The notes under the pieces are model-generated. The model made no database searches. It saw only the letters and a list, made by a program, of their open reading frames with translations, and had not been told where the DNA came from. Below, piece after piece: positions 26,028 to 35,175 of a stretch of DNA of 64,000 nt (positions within the stretch are counted from its first letter, which is position 1; every line of letters begins with the position of its first letter). Origin of the DNA: Phyllobacterium bourgognense (GTDB lineage Bacteria; Pseudomonadota; Alphaproteobacteria; Rhizobiales; Rhizobiaceae); contig NZ_QPJM01000001.1 of assembly GCF_003337575.1 (NCBI RefSeq), positions 434,001 through 498,000 on the forward strand. Reading direction: 5' to 3'. The translations under genes were made by a program, and so were the position numbers.

Positions 26028-26269
26028 TAATAATCGCCGCTGAGTTCGTCAAAAAATGCCTTGTCGATGACAACACCCTCCCTGTCAGGATAGGCTGCTA
26101 TCTTATCCTGTATCATTTTTATACGCTCTAAAAGCGGGACTTCCTTGTCGGTCAGCCGCAATTCCCTTTCCAGCGCGAGCTTCACGGCCTCGGTTTTGGT
26201 AATATGTTTGCGAGCCGCAAGCTTTGCCGCGAGCTGGTTCACTTCCTCATTGCGAATATTCAATGGCAT
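26027..26269 (-). CDS. vapB: VapB-type antitoxin
   Basis: 80 residues of the Rv0623-like VapB family: MPLNIRNEEVNQLAAKLAAR at the start forms the strand and helix of the ribbon-helix-helix-like DNA-binding part, TKTEAVKLALERELR is the dimer helix, and the acidic C-terminus (VVIDKAFFDELSGDY) would wrap the toxin active site. It is adjacent to vapC and preceded by a perfect palindromic operator-promoter, so it likely represses its own operon. Confidence 0.88.
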   Translation of the reverse strand: MPLNIRNEEVNQLAAKLAARKHITKTEAVKLALERELRLTDKEVPLLERIKMIQDKIAAYPDREGVVIDKAFFDELSGDY

Positions 26270-26276
26270 GACAAAC

Positions 26277-26321
26277 CTCGTGTGTAGACATCAATATAGG
26301 AGTGTCTACACACGAGCGCAA
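26277..26321 (-). promoter_or_regulatory. vapBC promoter with overlapping palindromic operator
   Basis: CTCGTGTGTAGAC (26277-26289) and GTCTACACACGAG (26304-26316) are exact inverted repeats. On the minus strand TTGCGC (26321-26316) and TATATT (26298-26293) are 17 bases apart, so the -10 box lies between the arms. Binding by VapB-VapC would block transcription. Confidence 0.75.
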
Positions 26322-26326
26322 TGCGA

Positions 26327-28153
26327 CTAAAGGCCAAACACCGATGCGCCGTTTTCCGCCTTTCCAACAACATTGCGGAAGGCTGCGAAGAGCTCGCGTC
26401 CCATGCCGTAGCTGTTGTGGCTGATATCAACGTCCGGCGTCGGGCGCGCTGCGAGGACCTCAGGATCTTCAAGCACGTCGAGCGTGCCGATTTCGGCATC
26501 GAGCCGAACCACATCGCCATCCCGGATCTTGCCGATAATACCGCCATCGAGTGCTTCCGGCGTCACGTGAATAGCCGCAGGTACCTTGCCGGATGCGCCG
26601 GACATGCGTCCGTCCGTGACCAGGGCAACCATATGGCCGCGATCCTGCAACACGCCTAGGGCAGGGGTGAGCTTGTGCAGTTCGGGCATGCCATTGGCAC
26701 GAGGCCCCTGGAACCGCACGATCGCGACGAAATCGCGGTCGAGTTTCCCGGCCTTGAAGGCATCCTGCAGCGCTGCCTGGCTGTCAAAGACGATAGCAGG
26801 CGCTTCGATGATGTGCCGGTCGGCCTTTACGGCCGAGGTCTTGATCACCGCCGTGCCGAGGTTGCCCTTGAGCATCTTGAGACCACCCGTCACCTGGAAT
26901 GGCTGCTTGCAGGTCGATAGAACTTTTTTGTCGGCGCTTTCTGCAGCGACCGGCTCGCGCACGACCGTGCCGTTTTCACCGAGCTTCGGCTCGATCGTAT
27001 AGGCGCGCAAACCTTCCGAACCGCCCCAGACGGTCTTGACGTCCTCGTGCAGGAGGCCGCCGTCGAGCAACTCGCGTATGATGTAACCCATGCCACCGGC
27101 AGCGTGGAAATGGTTCACATCGGCAAGACCATTGGGGTAAACGCGCGCCAGCAACGGCACGACGTCGGAAAGATCAGAAATGTCCTGCCAGGTCAGCTTG
27201 ATGCCGGCAGCGGCGGCCATGGCGACGAGATGCATCGTATGATTGGTCGAGCCACCCGTGGCGTGCAGACCAACAACGCCATTGACGATACTGCGCTCAT
27301 CGATCATTTCCCCGACCGGCGTGTATTCATTGCCAAGCGCCGTGATCGCAAGCGCCCGCTTCGCCGCTTCACGCGTCAGCGCTTCGCGCAAGGGCGTGCC
27401 CGGATTGATGAAGGACGAACCCGGCATATGCAGGCCCATGATCTCCATCAGCATCTGGTTGGAATTGGCTGTGCCGTAAAATGTGCAGGTGCCAGGCCCA
27501 TGATAGGACTTGGATTCGGATTCGAGCAGCTCCTCGCGGCCAACCTTGCCTTCCGCATAGAGCTGGCGCGTTTTGGCCTTCTCGTCATTGGGAAGGCCAG
27601 TAGTCATCGGGCCTGCGGGAATGAACACGGCCGGCAAGTGGCCGAAGGTAAGCGCGCCGATCACGAGGCCCGGCACGATCTTGTCGCAAACGCCGAGATA
27701 GACCGCGGCGTCGAACATGTCGTGCGACAGGCCGATGGCGGTCGCCATGGCAATAACGTCGCGCGAAAACAGCGAGAGCTCCATACCCGGCTGCCCTTGC
27801 GTCACGCCATCGCACATGGCAGGCACACCGCCCGCAACCTGAGCCACACCGCCAGCTTCCTTCGCCGCGGCCTTGATTAGATTCGGATAGGTCTCAAAGG
27901 GCTGATGCGCCGAAAGCATGTCATTATAGGAGGTGATGATGCCAAGATTGGCTATGACATCGCCAGCGAGCGCCGCCTTGTCGGAAGGACTGCAGGCCGC
28001 AAACCCATGGGCGAGATTGGCGCAGGCGAGCGCCGAACGCTTTGGCTTGCGCGATGCCGCTTCGCGAAGATGATCGAGATAGACATCGCGTGTCGGCTTC
28101 GACTGTTCGCAGATGCGATGGGTAATGCTTTTCACCCGTTGCAGGACGGTCAT
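26327..28153 (-). CDS. edd: Phosphogluconate dehydratase
   Basis: 608 residues, the expected length for Edd in the IlvD/Edd family. Fe-S cluster Cys are seen in [35 protein letters not shown] and [13 protein letters not shown]; the C-terminal swivel domain carries [23 protein letters not shown]. It converts 6-phosphogluconate to KDPG in the Entner-Doudoroff pathway. ATG 28153 is preceded by AAGGAGA; the frame to 28204 is rejected. It is the last gene of zwf-pgl-edd, 67 bases after pgl. Confidence 0.97.
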   Translation of the reverse strand: MTVLQRVKSITHRICEQSKPTRDVYLDHLREAASRKPKRSALACANLAHGFAACSPSDKAALAGDVIANLGIITSYNDMLSAHQPFETYPNLIKAAAKEAGGVAQVAGGVPAMCDGVTQGQPGMELSLFSRDVIAMATAIGLSHDMFDAAVYLGVCDKIVPGLVIGALTFGHLPAVFIPAGPMTTGLPNDEKAKTRQLYAEGKVGREELLESESKSYHGPGTCTFYGTANSNQMLMEIMGLHMPGSSFINPGTPLREALTREAAKRALAITALGNEYTPVGEMIDERSIVNGVVGLHATGGSTNHTMHLVAMAAAAGIKLTWQDISDLSDVVPLLARVYPNGLADVNHFHAAGGMGYIIRELLDGGLLHEDVKTVWGGSEGLRAYTIEPKLGENGTVVREPVAAESADKKVLSTCKQPFQVTGGLKMLKGNLGTAVIKTSAVKADRHIIEAPAIVFDSQAALQDAFKAGKLDRDFVAIVRFQGPRANGMPELHKLTPALGVLQDRGHMVALVTDGRMSGASGKVPAAIHVTPEALDGGIIGKIRDGDVVRLDAEIGTLDVLEDPEVLAARPTPDVDISHNSYGMGRELFAAFRNVVGKAENGASVFGL

Positions 28154-28220
28154 TTCATGTCTCCTTATGGCGTTTGCCCGGAAGTTTGGGAGCCTTCCCG
28201 GCAATCACAGGCTCCGGGCC

Positions 28221-28925
28221 TCAGGGAGCCCAGAAAATCTCGAGCGCAATCGGCTCGTATCGCAATATCGCGCGTATCGGCATGTCGGTTGTCGCGCCAC
28301 GTCCAAGAGCCGCCTCAAGGGTCGTACGCTTGCCCGCACCTTCAATATGCAGCGCCACGAAACGTGCATTGACGATTGCCGGTAGCGTCAGCGTCAGCCT
28401 TGGCTCGCCTGCACCTTCTGCATGCATCGGCAGCACTAGCGCCGGCTGATCTGGCGAAATCGCGTCGCTCAACCGGTCTCCGCCGGGAAAGAACGACGCG
28501 GTATGACCATCGCCGCCCATGCCGAGAATGACGACATCGAATGGCTGTCCAAGCTTGGCTATCGCCTGCGCCGCTATTTTAGCACCTTCTTCGGCATTAG
28601 GCGTCTCATTGTAGAGCCCGATGAAATTCGACTGGGCGGCTTTGTTTTGCAGAAGCATTTCTGTCACGAGCTTCTGGTTTGAACGGTCGCTGGTCGGCGG
28701 TACGAAGCGCTCATCCACCAGCGTGATCGTGATCTTGTCCCACGCCAAATCCTTGAGTGACAGCACCTTGAAAAACCGGGCAGGGGTTGTGCCGCCCGAT
28801 ACGGCCAGCACAGCCTTACCGCGTGCTTCCACTGCGTCCGCCAGCCGTGCCGCAACGGTCGAAGCGAGGGCTTCGGCAAGCGCATTGCCATCGGCAAAAC
28901 TGGTCAATCTCGGATCTGCTGTCAT
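28221..28925 (-). CDS. pgl: 6-phosphogluconolactonase
   Basis: About 234 residues of the glucosamine-6-phosphate isomerase/6PGL fold: AVSGGTTPARFFKVL, TLVDERFVPPTSDRSN, and GMGGDGHTASFFPG with the catalytic His region. It hydrolyses 6-phosphogluconolactone between Zwf and Edd. Two starts are possible: ATG 28925, or GTG 28940, which would overlap the zwf stop (GTGA) and give coupled translation. Either way the gene is co-transcribed between zwf and edd. Confidence 0.95.
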   Translation of the reverse strand: MTADPRLTSFADGNALAEALASTVAARLADAVEARGKAVLAVSGGTTPARFFKVLSLKDLAWDKITITLVDERFVPPTSDRSNQKLVTEMLLQNKAAQSNFIGLYNETPNAEEGAKIAAQAIAKLGQPFDVVILGMGGDGHTASFFPGGDRLSDAISPDQPALVLPMHAEGAGEPRLTLTLPAIVNARFVALHIEGAGKRTTLEAALGRGATTDMPIRAILRYEPIALEIFWAP

Positions 28926-28936
28926 GGGATCAAATT

Positions 28937-30409
28937 TCACTCAGGTTCGTGCCATGTGCGGTTGTCGCGTTCGATAAGAGCGATAGCTGCCGATGGACCC
29001 CACGTGCCGGCGGTATAGCCTGCCGGTGGCTGTTCGGTTTCGGCCCACGCCTTCAGGATCGGGTCGACCCATTGCCACGCCGCGACCACTTCGTCGCGCC
29101 GCATGAACAGCGTCTGGTTGCCACGTACTACATCCATGATCAGCCGTTCATAGGCGTCGGGGCTACGCGCGGTGAAGGATTCGGCGAAGGTCATGTCCAG
29201 AGGAACGTGACGCAGGCGCATGCCGCCCGGACCCGGGTCCTTGATCATCATCCACTGCTTGACGCCCTCGTCCGGCTGCAGGCGGATGACGAGCTGATTG
29301 GCGACAACGCGGCCGGCACTGTCACCAAAGATCGAATGCGGGATGGGCTTGAACGACACGACGATTTCGGAAGCACGTGATGCCAGGCGCTTGCCCGTAC
29401 GCAGATAGAACGGCACCCCGGCCCAACGCCAGTTGGCGATTTCGGCCTTGATGGCGACGAATGTTTCGGTGTTGCTGGGGTGTTCCAGCTCTTGTATGTA
29501 GCCCTTCACTGCGCCGCCCGAAGAAGCGCCAGCGCGATATTGGCCGCGGACGGTAAGCTCCTCGGCGTTCTTCGAGGTGATCGGGCTGAGCGACCGCAGC
29601 ACCTTCAACTTTTCGTCGCGCACTGCATCCGCATCCATCGATGCCGGCGGCTCCATAGCCACGAGACAAAGCAGCTGCATGATATGATTTTGCACCATGT
29701 CGCGAAGTGCACCCGCCGTATCGTAGTAGCCAGCGCGATTTTCCAGCCCGACAGATTCAGCAACTGTAATCTGCACGTGGTCGATATGGGCCGAATTCCA
29801 AAGAGGTTCATACAGCGCATTGGCAAAGCGCAGCGCCATCAGATTTTGCACAGTCTCCTTGCCGAGATAATGATCGATGCGGAAGATTTGCTGTTCGTGA
29901 AAAACGTGGCCGATCGTATCATTGAGTGCGATGGCTGACTGAAGGTCGCGGCCAATCGGCTTCTCCACAATAATGCGCGTGTGGTCATGAACCAGCTTGT
30001 AGCTCTTCAGGCGGCTTGAGATGTCGGCGAAGAGGGATGGACTGACAGCAAGATAAAAGGCGCGGACGCGTTTGGTATCATTACCGATCTCGGTCTTCAG
30101 CTCCTCCCAGCCATTGTCTGAGGTGGCATCGACCGCGACATAGGACACACGCGCCAGAAACTGATCGACCTGCTTCTGGTCGAATTCGCTCGGCTTCACG
30201 AACTCCTTGATCGCGCTTTCCGCGAACTTGCGGTAGTCGTCGTTTGACATAGGCGAACGGGAGGCGCCGATGATGCGGGTCGGTTCTGAAAGCTGGCCAT
30301 CGCGCTGGCGTTGATAAAGCGCCGGGATCAGCTTGCGCTCGGCAAGGTCGCCGGTACCTCCGAACACGATACAATCAAAGGGATCAACCGGGATAATCTG
30401 ACTTGTCAT
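28937..30409 (-). CDS. zwf: Glucose-6-phosphate 1-dehydrogenase
   Basis: 490 residues. The NADP-binding GGTGDLAERKLIPALY, the substrate signature RIDHYLGKETVQNLMALRFAN with catalytic His region, and GVPFYLRTGKRL are all present. It is the entry enzyme of the Entner-Doudoroff and pentose phosphate routes. It is the first gene of the zwf-pgl-edd operon common in Rhizobiales and is divergent from the aldehyde dehydrogenase gene over a 141-base shared promoter region that contains an AT-rich ATCTAATCGATTTA element of possible regulatory use. Confidence 0.98.
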   Translation of the reverse strand: MTSQIIPVDPFDCIVFGGTGDLAERKLIPALYQRQRDGQLSEPTRIIGASRSPMSNDDYRKFAESAIKEFVKPSEFDQKQVDQFLARVSYVAVDATSDNGWEELKTEIGNDTKRVRAFYLAVSPSLFADISSRLKSYKLVHDHTRIIVEKPIGRDLQSAIALNDTIGHVFHEQQIFRIDHYLGKETVQNLMALRFANALYEPLWNSAHIDHVQITVAESVGLENRAGYYDTAGALRDMVQNHIMQLLCLVAMEPPASMDADAVRDEKLKVLRSLSPITSKNAEELTVRGQYRAGASSGGAVKGYIQELEHPSNTETFVAIKAEIANWRWAGVPFYLRTGKRLASRASEIVVSFKPIPHSIFGDSAGRVVANQLVIRLQPDEGVKQWMMIKDPGPGGMRLRHVPLDMTFAESFTARSPDAYERLIMDVVRGNQTLFMRRDEVVAAWQWVDPILKAWAETEQPPAGYTAGTWGPSAAIALIERDNRTWHEPE

Positions 30410-30550
30410 GGGAGAGTCTCGCTATGCCTGACTTTGCGGGTTGTATAATCTAATCGATTTAAAATGACCAGTCCTGAAGCATAAACTGCGTCAAAATGCA
30501 TTTCCAATTCGTGTCCTTTCCAATAGGCTTGCAACGAATGGGATGTGATC

Positions 30551-32026
30551 ATGGTACATAATCTATCCAGAGTTGTCGCACAGGATAAGCATTTCCTGAA
30601 CATCGTAAATGGCAGACCTGTTGCCGCATTAAGCCAGGAAACGATCACTGTTTTGTGTCCGTCCGATGGCTTGGCCTTTGCGACCATTCCGGCGGGCGAT
30701 GCCGATGATGTGGACCGTGCCGTACGTGCCGCGCGCGAGGCCTTCGATCGCGGTCCCTGGTCAAGGATGCCTGCCTTCGAGCGCGGTAGGCTGTTGACGC
30801 GGCTCGGGCAATTGATCGAACAGCATGGTGATGAACTTGCAGCGCTCGAATCGCGCGATACCGGCAAGCCGATTCGCCAGGGCAGGGCGGATGTTGCCGC
30901 GGCCATACGTTATTATGAATTCTACGGCGGTGCGGCCGACAAGATCCATGGCGATACAATCCCGTTTCTCGATGGCTATACGGCGCTGACATTGCGCGAA
31001 CCGCACGGCGTCGTTGCCGGGATCATTCCGTGGAACTACCCGATGCAGATTATGGCGCGCGTGGTTGGCGCGGCGCTTGCCATGGGCAACACGCTGGTCA
31101 TCAAGCCAGCCGAAGATGCATCGCTCTCAACGATCCGTATCGGCGAACTTGCCATTGAGGCAGGTCTTCCGGATGGCGTGCTCAATGTCATCACCGGCTA
31201 CGGCCGCGAAGCAGGTGCAGCTCTCTCAGCGCATCCCGACGTGGACTATGTGACATTCACCGGTTCTCCCGCAACTGGCACAGCCATCCAGCAGGCCGCT
31301 GCCGCGAACAATCGCGGCGTTACGATGGAACTTGGCGGCAAGTCACCGCAGATTGTCTTTGCCGACGCGGATATTGAAAAGGCGCTCCCTGTTCTCGTCA
31401 ATGCAATCATCCAGAACGGTGGGCAGACCTGCTCGGCCGGTAGCCGCATTCTCATCGAGCGTCCGATCTACGATGAGGTCGCTGCCGCGCTGGGCGAGCG
31501 TTTCGACAAGCTCGTTGCCGGCCCTCACGATGCGGATCTCGACCTCGGGGCGATGATCAATCCGGCACAGAAACGCAGGGTTGAAGATTACGTCGCGTCG
31601 GCTGCCGAGGCAGGCATCGATGTCATTGCGCGGGGTTCCATCGATGCCCAAGCCCCGACCACTGGCTACTACGTGGTACCAGTGCTGTTCGGTGCCGTCG
31701 ATCCGGCGGCCATTATCGCCCAGGAGGAGGTTTTCGGCCCGGTGCTCACGCTGTTCGCGTTTGACGACGAGCAGGAGGCCATAAGGCTCGCCAACCACAC
31801 GGACTATGGCCTCGTCGCGGGTATCTGGACCAGAGATGGCGCGCGCCAGCATCGCGTTGCCAAGCGCGTGCGTGCGGGGCAGGTCTTCGTCAATGCCTAC
31901 GGCGCCGGCGGTGGCGTCGAACTGCCATTTGGCGGCTTCAAGAAATCCGGTCATGGTCGTGAAAAGGGTTTCGAGGCCCTTTACGACATGTCCGCGACCA
32001 AGACGATCATCTTCCGCCACGATTGA
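30551..32026 (+). CDS. NAD(P)-dependent aldehyde dehydrogenase
   Basis: 491 residues, class of betaine/gamma-aminobutyraldehyde dehydrogenases. Blocks: GIIPWNYPMQIMARVVGAAL, TLVIKPAEDAS, FTGSPATGTAIQQAA, catalytic Glu in TMELGGKSPQIVF, catalytic Cys in NGGQTCSAGSRIL, EEVFGPVLTLFAF and LPFGGFKKSGHGREKG. It oxidises an aldehyde to the acid. Two SDR genes follow on the same strand, the first 30 bases away, suggesting a catabolic unit. The aldehyde cannot be named; a gamma-glutamyl- or aminobutyraldehyde role would fit the polyamine genes elsewhere in the window but is not shown. GTG 30545 is an alternative start. Confidence 0.92.
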   Translation: MVHNLSRVVAQDKHFLNIVNGRPVAALSQETITVLCPSDGLAFATIPAGDADDVDRAVRAAREAFDRGPWSRMPAFERGRLLTRLGQLIEQHGDELAALESRDTGKPIRQGRADVAAAIRYYEFYGGAADKIHGDTIPFLDGYTALTLREPHGVVAGIIPWNYPMQIMARVVGAALAMGNTLVIKPAEDASLSTIRIGELAIEAGLPDGVLNVITGYGREAGAALSAHPDVDYVTFTGSPATGTAIQQAAAANNRGVTMELGGKSPQIVFADADIEKALPVLVNAIIQNGGQTCSAGSRILIERPIYDEVAAALGERFDKLVAGPHDADLDLGAMINPAQKRRVEDYVASAAEAGIDVIARGSIDAQAPTTGYYVVPVLFGAVDPAAIIAQEEVFGPVLTLFAFDDEQEAIRLANHTDYGLVAGIWTRDGARQHRVAKRVRAGQVFVNAYGAGGGVELPFGGFKKSGHGREKGFEALYDMSATKTIIFRHD

Positions 32027-32056
32027 TCAAATCACCACCATGCATGAGGAGAAGAC

Positions 32057-32806
32057 ATGAAGCGTTTGGCAGGCAAGACAGCAATCATCACCGGAGGAGC
32101 ATCGGGCTTTGGCGAGGCAATGGCCAAGCGCTTCGCCGGGGAGGGGGCGAATGTCGTCGTTGCTGATCTGAACCTTGTGGGTGCCGAAAAGGTCGCCGCG
32201 GATATCGGCAAATCGGCCGTTGCCATTCATGCCGACGTGACGCGCAAGGAAGAGGTGGACGTCATGGTACAGGCCGCGATGGACGCGTTTGGCCGGATCG
32301 ACATCATGGTGAACAATGCCGGCTTCACCCACCGCAATGGCTCGATGCTCGGCGTTGACGAGGCGACATTCGATCTCATCACCGGCGTCAACATGAAAGC
32401 GATTTACTATTCCGCGCTCGCCGTGGTGCCTGTCATGGAAAGGCAGGGCGGTGGCTCGATCATCACGACCGCCTCGACAGCGGGCCTGCGCCCTCGCCCT
32501 GGTCTCACCTGGTACAATGCGTCGAAAGGCTGGGCGATCAGCGCCACCAAATCCATGGCGATCGAACTTGCACCGAAGAACATCCGGGTCAATTGCCTGT
32601 GCCCGGTCGCGGGCGAAACCCCGATGCTCGGCCTGTTCATGGGTGAAGACACGCCGGAAAAGCGTGCGCAGTTCAAGGCCACGGTTCCGCTTGGCCGCTT
32701 GTCCACTCCGCTTGACGTTGCCAATGCAGCGTTGTGGCTTGCCTCGAGCGAAGCCGACTTTATTACCGGCGTTGCACTGGAAGTTGATGGCGGGCGCTGC
32801 ATCTGA
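32057..32806 (+). CDS. Short-chain dehydrogenase/reductase
   Basis: 249 residues, classical SDR. The cofactor motif is TAIITGGASGFGEAMAKRF, NNAG follows in DIMVNNAGFTHRNG, and the catalytic Ser and Tyr-xxx-Lys are in IITTASTAGLR and TWYNASKGWAIS, ending with the FITGVALEVDGGRCI tail. Asp after the second strand (VVVADLN) suggests NAD preference. It follows the aldehyde dehydrogenase by 30 bases with GAGGAGAAG as ribosome-binding site. The pair probably handles an alcohol-aldehyde-acid sequence; substrate unknown. Confidence 0.9.
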   Translation: MKRLAGKTAIITGGASGFGEAMAKRFAGEGANVVVADLNLVGAEKVAADIGKSAVAIHADVTRKEEVDVMVQAAMDAFGRIDIMVNNAGFTHRNGSMLGVDEATFDLITGVNMKAIYYSALAVVPVMERQGGGSIITTASTAGLRPRPGLTWYNASKGWAISATKSMAIELAPKNIRVNCLCPVAGETPMLGLFMGEDTPEKRAQFKATVPLGRLSTPLDVANAALWLASSEADFITGVALEVDGGRCI

Positions 32807-32840
32807 TCGAACGATAAACCTTGAAACATGGGCTAGGTGG

Positions 32841-32960
32841 GCTACATTACCAGAGCAAGTCCAGGAAAAGTGCGAAGCGGTTTTCCGTCCGGAATTGCGC
32901 AAAATAAAGACTAGAGCAATTCCGTGTTTCGAAGAAAAAACGAAGTTGCTCTAATGTAGC
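32841..32960. repeat. RIME-like repeat, single unit plus terminal hairpin
   Basis: The outer arms GCTACATTA and TAATGTAGC are inverted. Inside are one unit with CCAGGAAAAGTGCGAAGCGG and TTTTCCGTCCGGAATTGCGC, then the hairpin AGAGCAATTCCGTG...TTGCTCT (32913-32952). It separates the two SDR genes. Confidence 0.85.
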
Positions 32961-33029
32961 AGATTTTCCCCTGTGCTGCCCTGGCCCCTTCGGACCCCCG
33001 TGGCGCTCCCATCTTTCAAGGACATCAAC

Positions 33030-33872
33030 ATGACATCGAAACCTGTCTGGTTCATCACTGGCTGTTCAACCGGCTTTGGCCGCGAACTTGCGCGCCATAC
33101 GCTTGAGCTTGGTTATCCGACCGTTGTCACCGCTCGCAACGTTTCACAGATCGAAGACATTGCCAAAGGCCATGAGGACAACGCGCTTTTGCTGAAGCTC
33201 GACGTGACCAAGCCTGAGGATATTGAAAACGCCGTCAAAGCCGCGACAGAACGCTTCGGACGCATCGATGTGCTCGTCAACAATGCCGGCATCGGCTATT
33301 TCGCCTCCTTCGAGGAGAGCGAAATGGAAGAGGTGCGGCAGATGTTCGAGATCAACGTCTGGGGTCTTGCCAATATGACGCGTGCGGTCCTGCCAACCCT
33401 GCGCAAGCAGCGCTCGGGCACCGTCGTGAATATCTCCTCGCAGGGTGGATTGGTGGCCAACCCTGCCGTCAGTTTCTACACTGCGACCAAATTCGCCGTC
33501 GAAGCGCTGTCGGAAGCTCTTTCAAAGGAAATCGCGCCCCTCGGGCTCAAGGTGCTTATCGTCGAACCAGGTCCATTCCGCACCGATTGGGCCGGCCGCT
33601 CCGCCAATGAAGCCAAGCACACGATTGAAGACTATCGCGCCACGTCCGGTCAGCGCGCCGAGATGATCCGCAACATCAGCGGCAATCAGCCGGGTGATCC
33701 GGTCCGTGCGGCCAAGGCGATCGTTCAGGCGGTCGAAGCCAAGGATCCGCCACTACGCCTGCTGCTCGGCAAACAGGCATGGCAGAACGCTCACGCCAAA
33801 ATTGCGGACCTTCAAAAGGATTTCGGCGCTTGGGAAAAAGTGACGTTGGGTGCGGATTACCCGGACGCTTAA
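33030..33872 (+). CDS. Short-chain dehydrogenase, oxidoreductase
   Basis: 280 residues, SDR with PVWFITGCSTGFGRELARH at the N-terminus, NNAGIGYFASFEESE, catalytic Ser in VVNISSQGGL and Tyr-Lys in SFYTATKFAVEALSEAL. The long C-terminus (about 100 residues after the YxxxK) is typical of the SDR_c5-like group. Start at ATG 33030 with AAGGA upstream. The stop codon directly abuts the first base of a RIME-like array, so the transcript end lies inside that repeat. Substrate unknown. Confidence 0.9.
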   Translation: MTSKPVWFITGCSTGFGRELARHTLELGYPTVVTARNVSQIEDIAKGHEDNALLLKLDVTKPEDIENAVKAATERFGRIDVLVNNAGIGYFASFEESEMEEVRQMFEINVWGLANMTRAVLPTLRKQRSGTVVNISSQGGLVANPAVSFYTATKFAVEALSEALSKEIAPLGLKVLIVEPGPFRTDWAGRSANEAKHTIEDYRATSGQRAEMIRNISGNQPGDPVRAAKAIVQAVEAKDPPLRLLLGKQAWQNAHAKIADLQKDFGAWEKVTLGADYPDA

Positions 33873-34093
33873 AGCAATTCCAGGAAAAGTGGGAACCGGT
33901 TTTCCGTCTGGAACTGCGTAGAAACAAACCTGGAGCAATTCCAGGAAAAGTGGGAACCGGTTTTCCGTCCGGAACTGCGTAGAAACAAACCTGGAGCAAT
34001 TCCAGGAAAGTGGGAACCGGTTTTCCGTCCGGAATTGCGTAGAAACAAACCTAGAGCCATTCCGTGATTTGAAGAGAAACGGAATGGCTCTAG
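33873..34093. repeat. RIME-like array, three 61-bp tandem units plus terminal hairpin
   Basis: Units start at 33873, 33934 and 33995, each with AGCAATTCCAGGAAAAGTGG and ACCGGTTTTCCGTC. The array ends in an inverted pair AGAGCCATTCCGT/ACGGAATGGCTCT (34053-34092). It lies between an SDR stop and the toxin-antitoxin promoter, and differs from the 40.8-kb array in having ACCGG where that one has AGCGG. Confidence 0.9.
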
Positions 34094-34119
34094 TCACGAC
34101 CGGCTGCGTGAACTTTCGA

Positions 34120-34162
34120 TTGTCGAAATAGAAAATCGATGGTATTAGCTAAGTTAGCTAAT
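34120..34162 (+). promoter_or_regulatory. Promoter and 19-bp perfect palindromic operator of the second toxin-antitoxin operon
   Basis: ATTAGCTAA-G-TTAGCTAAT (34144-34162) is an exact palindrome. TTGTCG (34120-34125) and TATTAG (34143-34148) are 17 bases apart, so the operator covers the -10 box. The antitoxin gene starts 11 bases after it, at 34174, as expected for autorepression. Confidence 0.75.
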
Positions 34163-34173
34163 GGAGCATTTAA

Positions 34174-34404
34174 ATGCAGGTGACAGTTCACGCAGCCAAA
34201 ACCAATTTATCGAAATTGATCGATGCCGCCTTGGCTGGCGAAGAGGTTATCATTGCCAAAGGCAAGAATCCGGTCGTCAAGATCGTTCCGATTCCCAAAA
34301 GCCGTTTCAAGGTTGGAATTCTGAAAGGTCAGCTCGGCGAGGCGCCAGATTTCTTCGAGCCCATGTCCGAGGAAGATCTTGCCCTTTGGGAAGGCCGTGA
34401 GTGA
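34174..34404 (+). CDS. Phd/YefM-type antitoxin
   Basis: 76 residues: MQVTVHAAKTNLSKLIDAAL followed by GEEVIIAKGKNPVVKIVPIP is the Phd/YefM DNA-binding fold; the C-terminal part (LGEAPDFFEPMSEEDLALWE) is acidic and flexible and would neutralise the toxin. Its stop overlaps the GTG start of the PIN toxin gene. With the palindromic operator upstream this is a complete type II module, different in antitoxin class from the vapBC pair at 26 kb. Confidence 0.9.
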   Translation: MQVTVHAAKTNLSKLIDAALAGEEVIIAKGKNPVVKIVPIPKSRFKVGILKGQLGEAPDFFEPMSEEDLALWEGRE

Positions 34405-34802
34405 AATCAATCCTTCTTGACACCCATGCGTGGGCTTGGTCTCTCTATAAGAGTCCACGCCTGTCCGCCAAATTCATTTCAACTGTTGAACAGGCTGAGG
34501 CTGTTTTTGTTTCTCCCGTCAGTTTCTTCGAAATTGGCCAGAAGGTTCGGATCGGTAAATGGCCCGAGATGGAGGCTTTTCTAGACCGGCTGGTGATTTT
34601 GCTGGGCGAGGTAGGAGGGCACGTTGCTGCGCTTACTCCCGAAATCAGCCTGTCGGCCTCGAGATTGGACTGGGCTCACCGCGATCCGTTCGACCGGATG
34701 CTTGCTGCGACAGCAATACATCATGAGCTGCCATTGATCTCCGCGGACACGACCTTCGATACGCTTTCGAACCACAAAGGTTGGGTTGGCCGCGTATGGT
34801 GA
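34401..34802 (+). CDS. PIN-domain toxin
   Basis: 133 residues beginning MKSILLDTHAWAWSLYKSPR with the first catalytic Asp, a Glu in VSFFEIGQKVRIGKW, and DWAHRDPFDRMLAATAIHHELPLISADTTFD with the remaining acidic residues. The FDRMLAATA block is typical of PIN toxins paired with Phd-like antitoxins. The GTG start overlaps the antitoxin stop (GTGA). Probably an RNase that blocks translation when free. The operon sits between two repeat elements, which fits a mobile or exchangeable module. Confidence 0.9.
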   Translation: MKSILLDTHAWAWSLYKSPRLSAKFISTVEQAEAVFVSPVSFFEIGQKVRIGKWPEMEAFLDRLVILLGEVGGHVAALTPEISLSASRLDWAHRDPFDRMLAATAIHHELPLISADTTFDTLSNHKGWVGRVW

Positions 34803-35175
34803 AACAAAAAAGGCCAGCAAAAGCCGGCCAATTTGTTCTACTGCCTGCTTCTTGGGTGTGTTGAAATTCCTGTCAGCGCGAGCCGAAATGGCGTGGTTTT
34901 CGGGGGCGCCCTTGCGACGAGTGCAGCATACCTAAGTGCGGAAGCGCAGAAAACCGCGTTAGATGACCGCCGCACCTTGGTTTCAAAACGGGCTTTAGTG
35001 AGGAAAGGCTATGACCCTCACATGAACCCTTGATGACAAGACCAGCCTTAATTGCCACTACCTTCGGCTTAGAACACCTACTCCGTCGTGACGGAGAGGG
35101 GGGCGCACCTATGACAACTTGCGCGAAACGCCTGGAAACTCTATCGCTTTTCAAAGACAAAATTTTGGAAGCGCC
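34803..35175. other. Intergenic stretch with hairpin and a dispersed repeat
   Basis: AGGCCAGC-AAAA-GCCGGCC (about 34810-34829) is a hairpin followed by AATTTGTT, possibly ending the toxin operon; its minus strand has a better T run. From about 34870 to 34985 lies a repeat (family C) with GAGCCGAAATGGCGTGG, GCGACGAGTGCAG and GGAAGCGCAGAAAACCGCG; related GCGACGAG...TTAAGTACGTG sequence recurs at about 48050-48125. No gene seen here. Confidence 0.5.
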
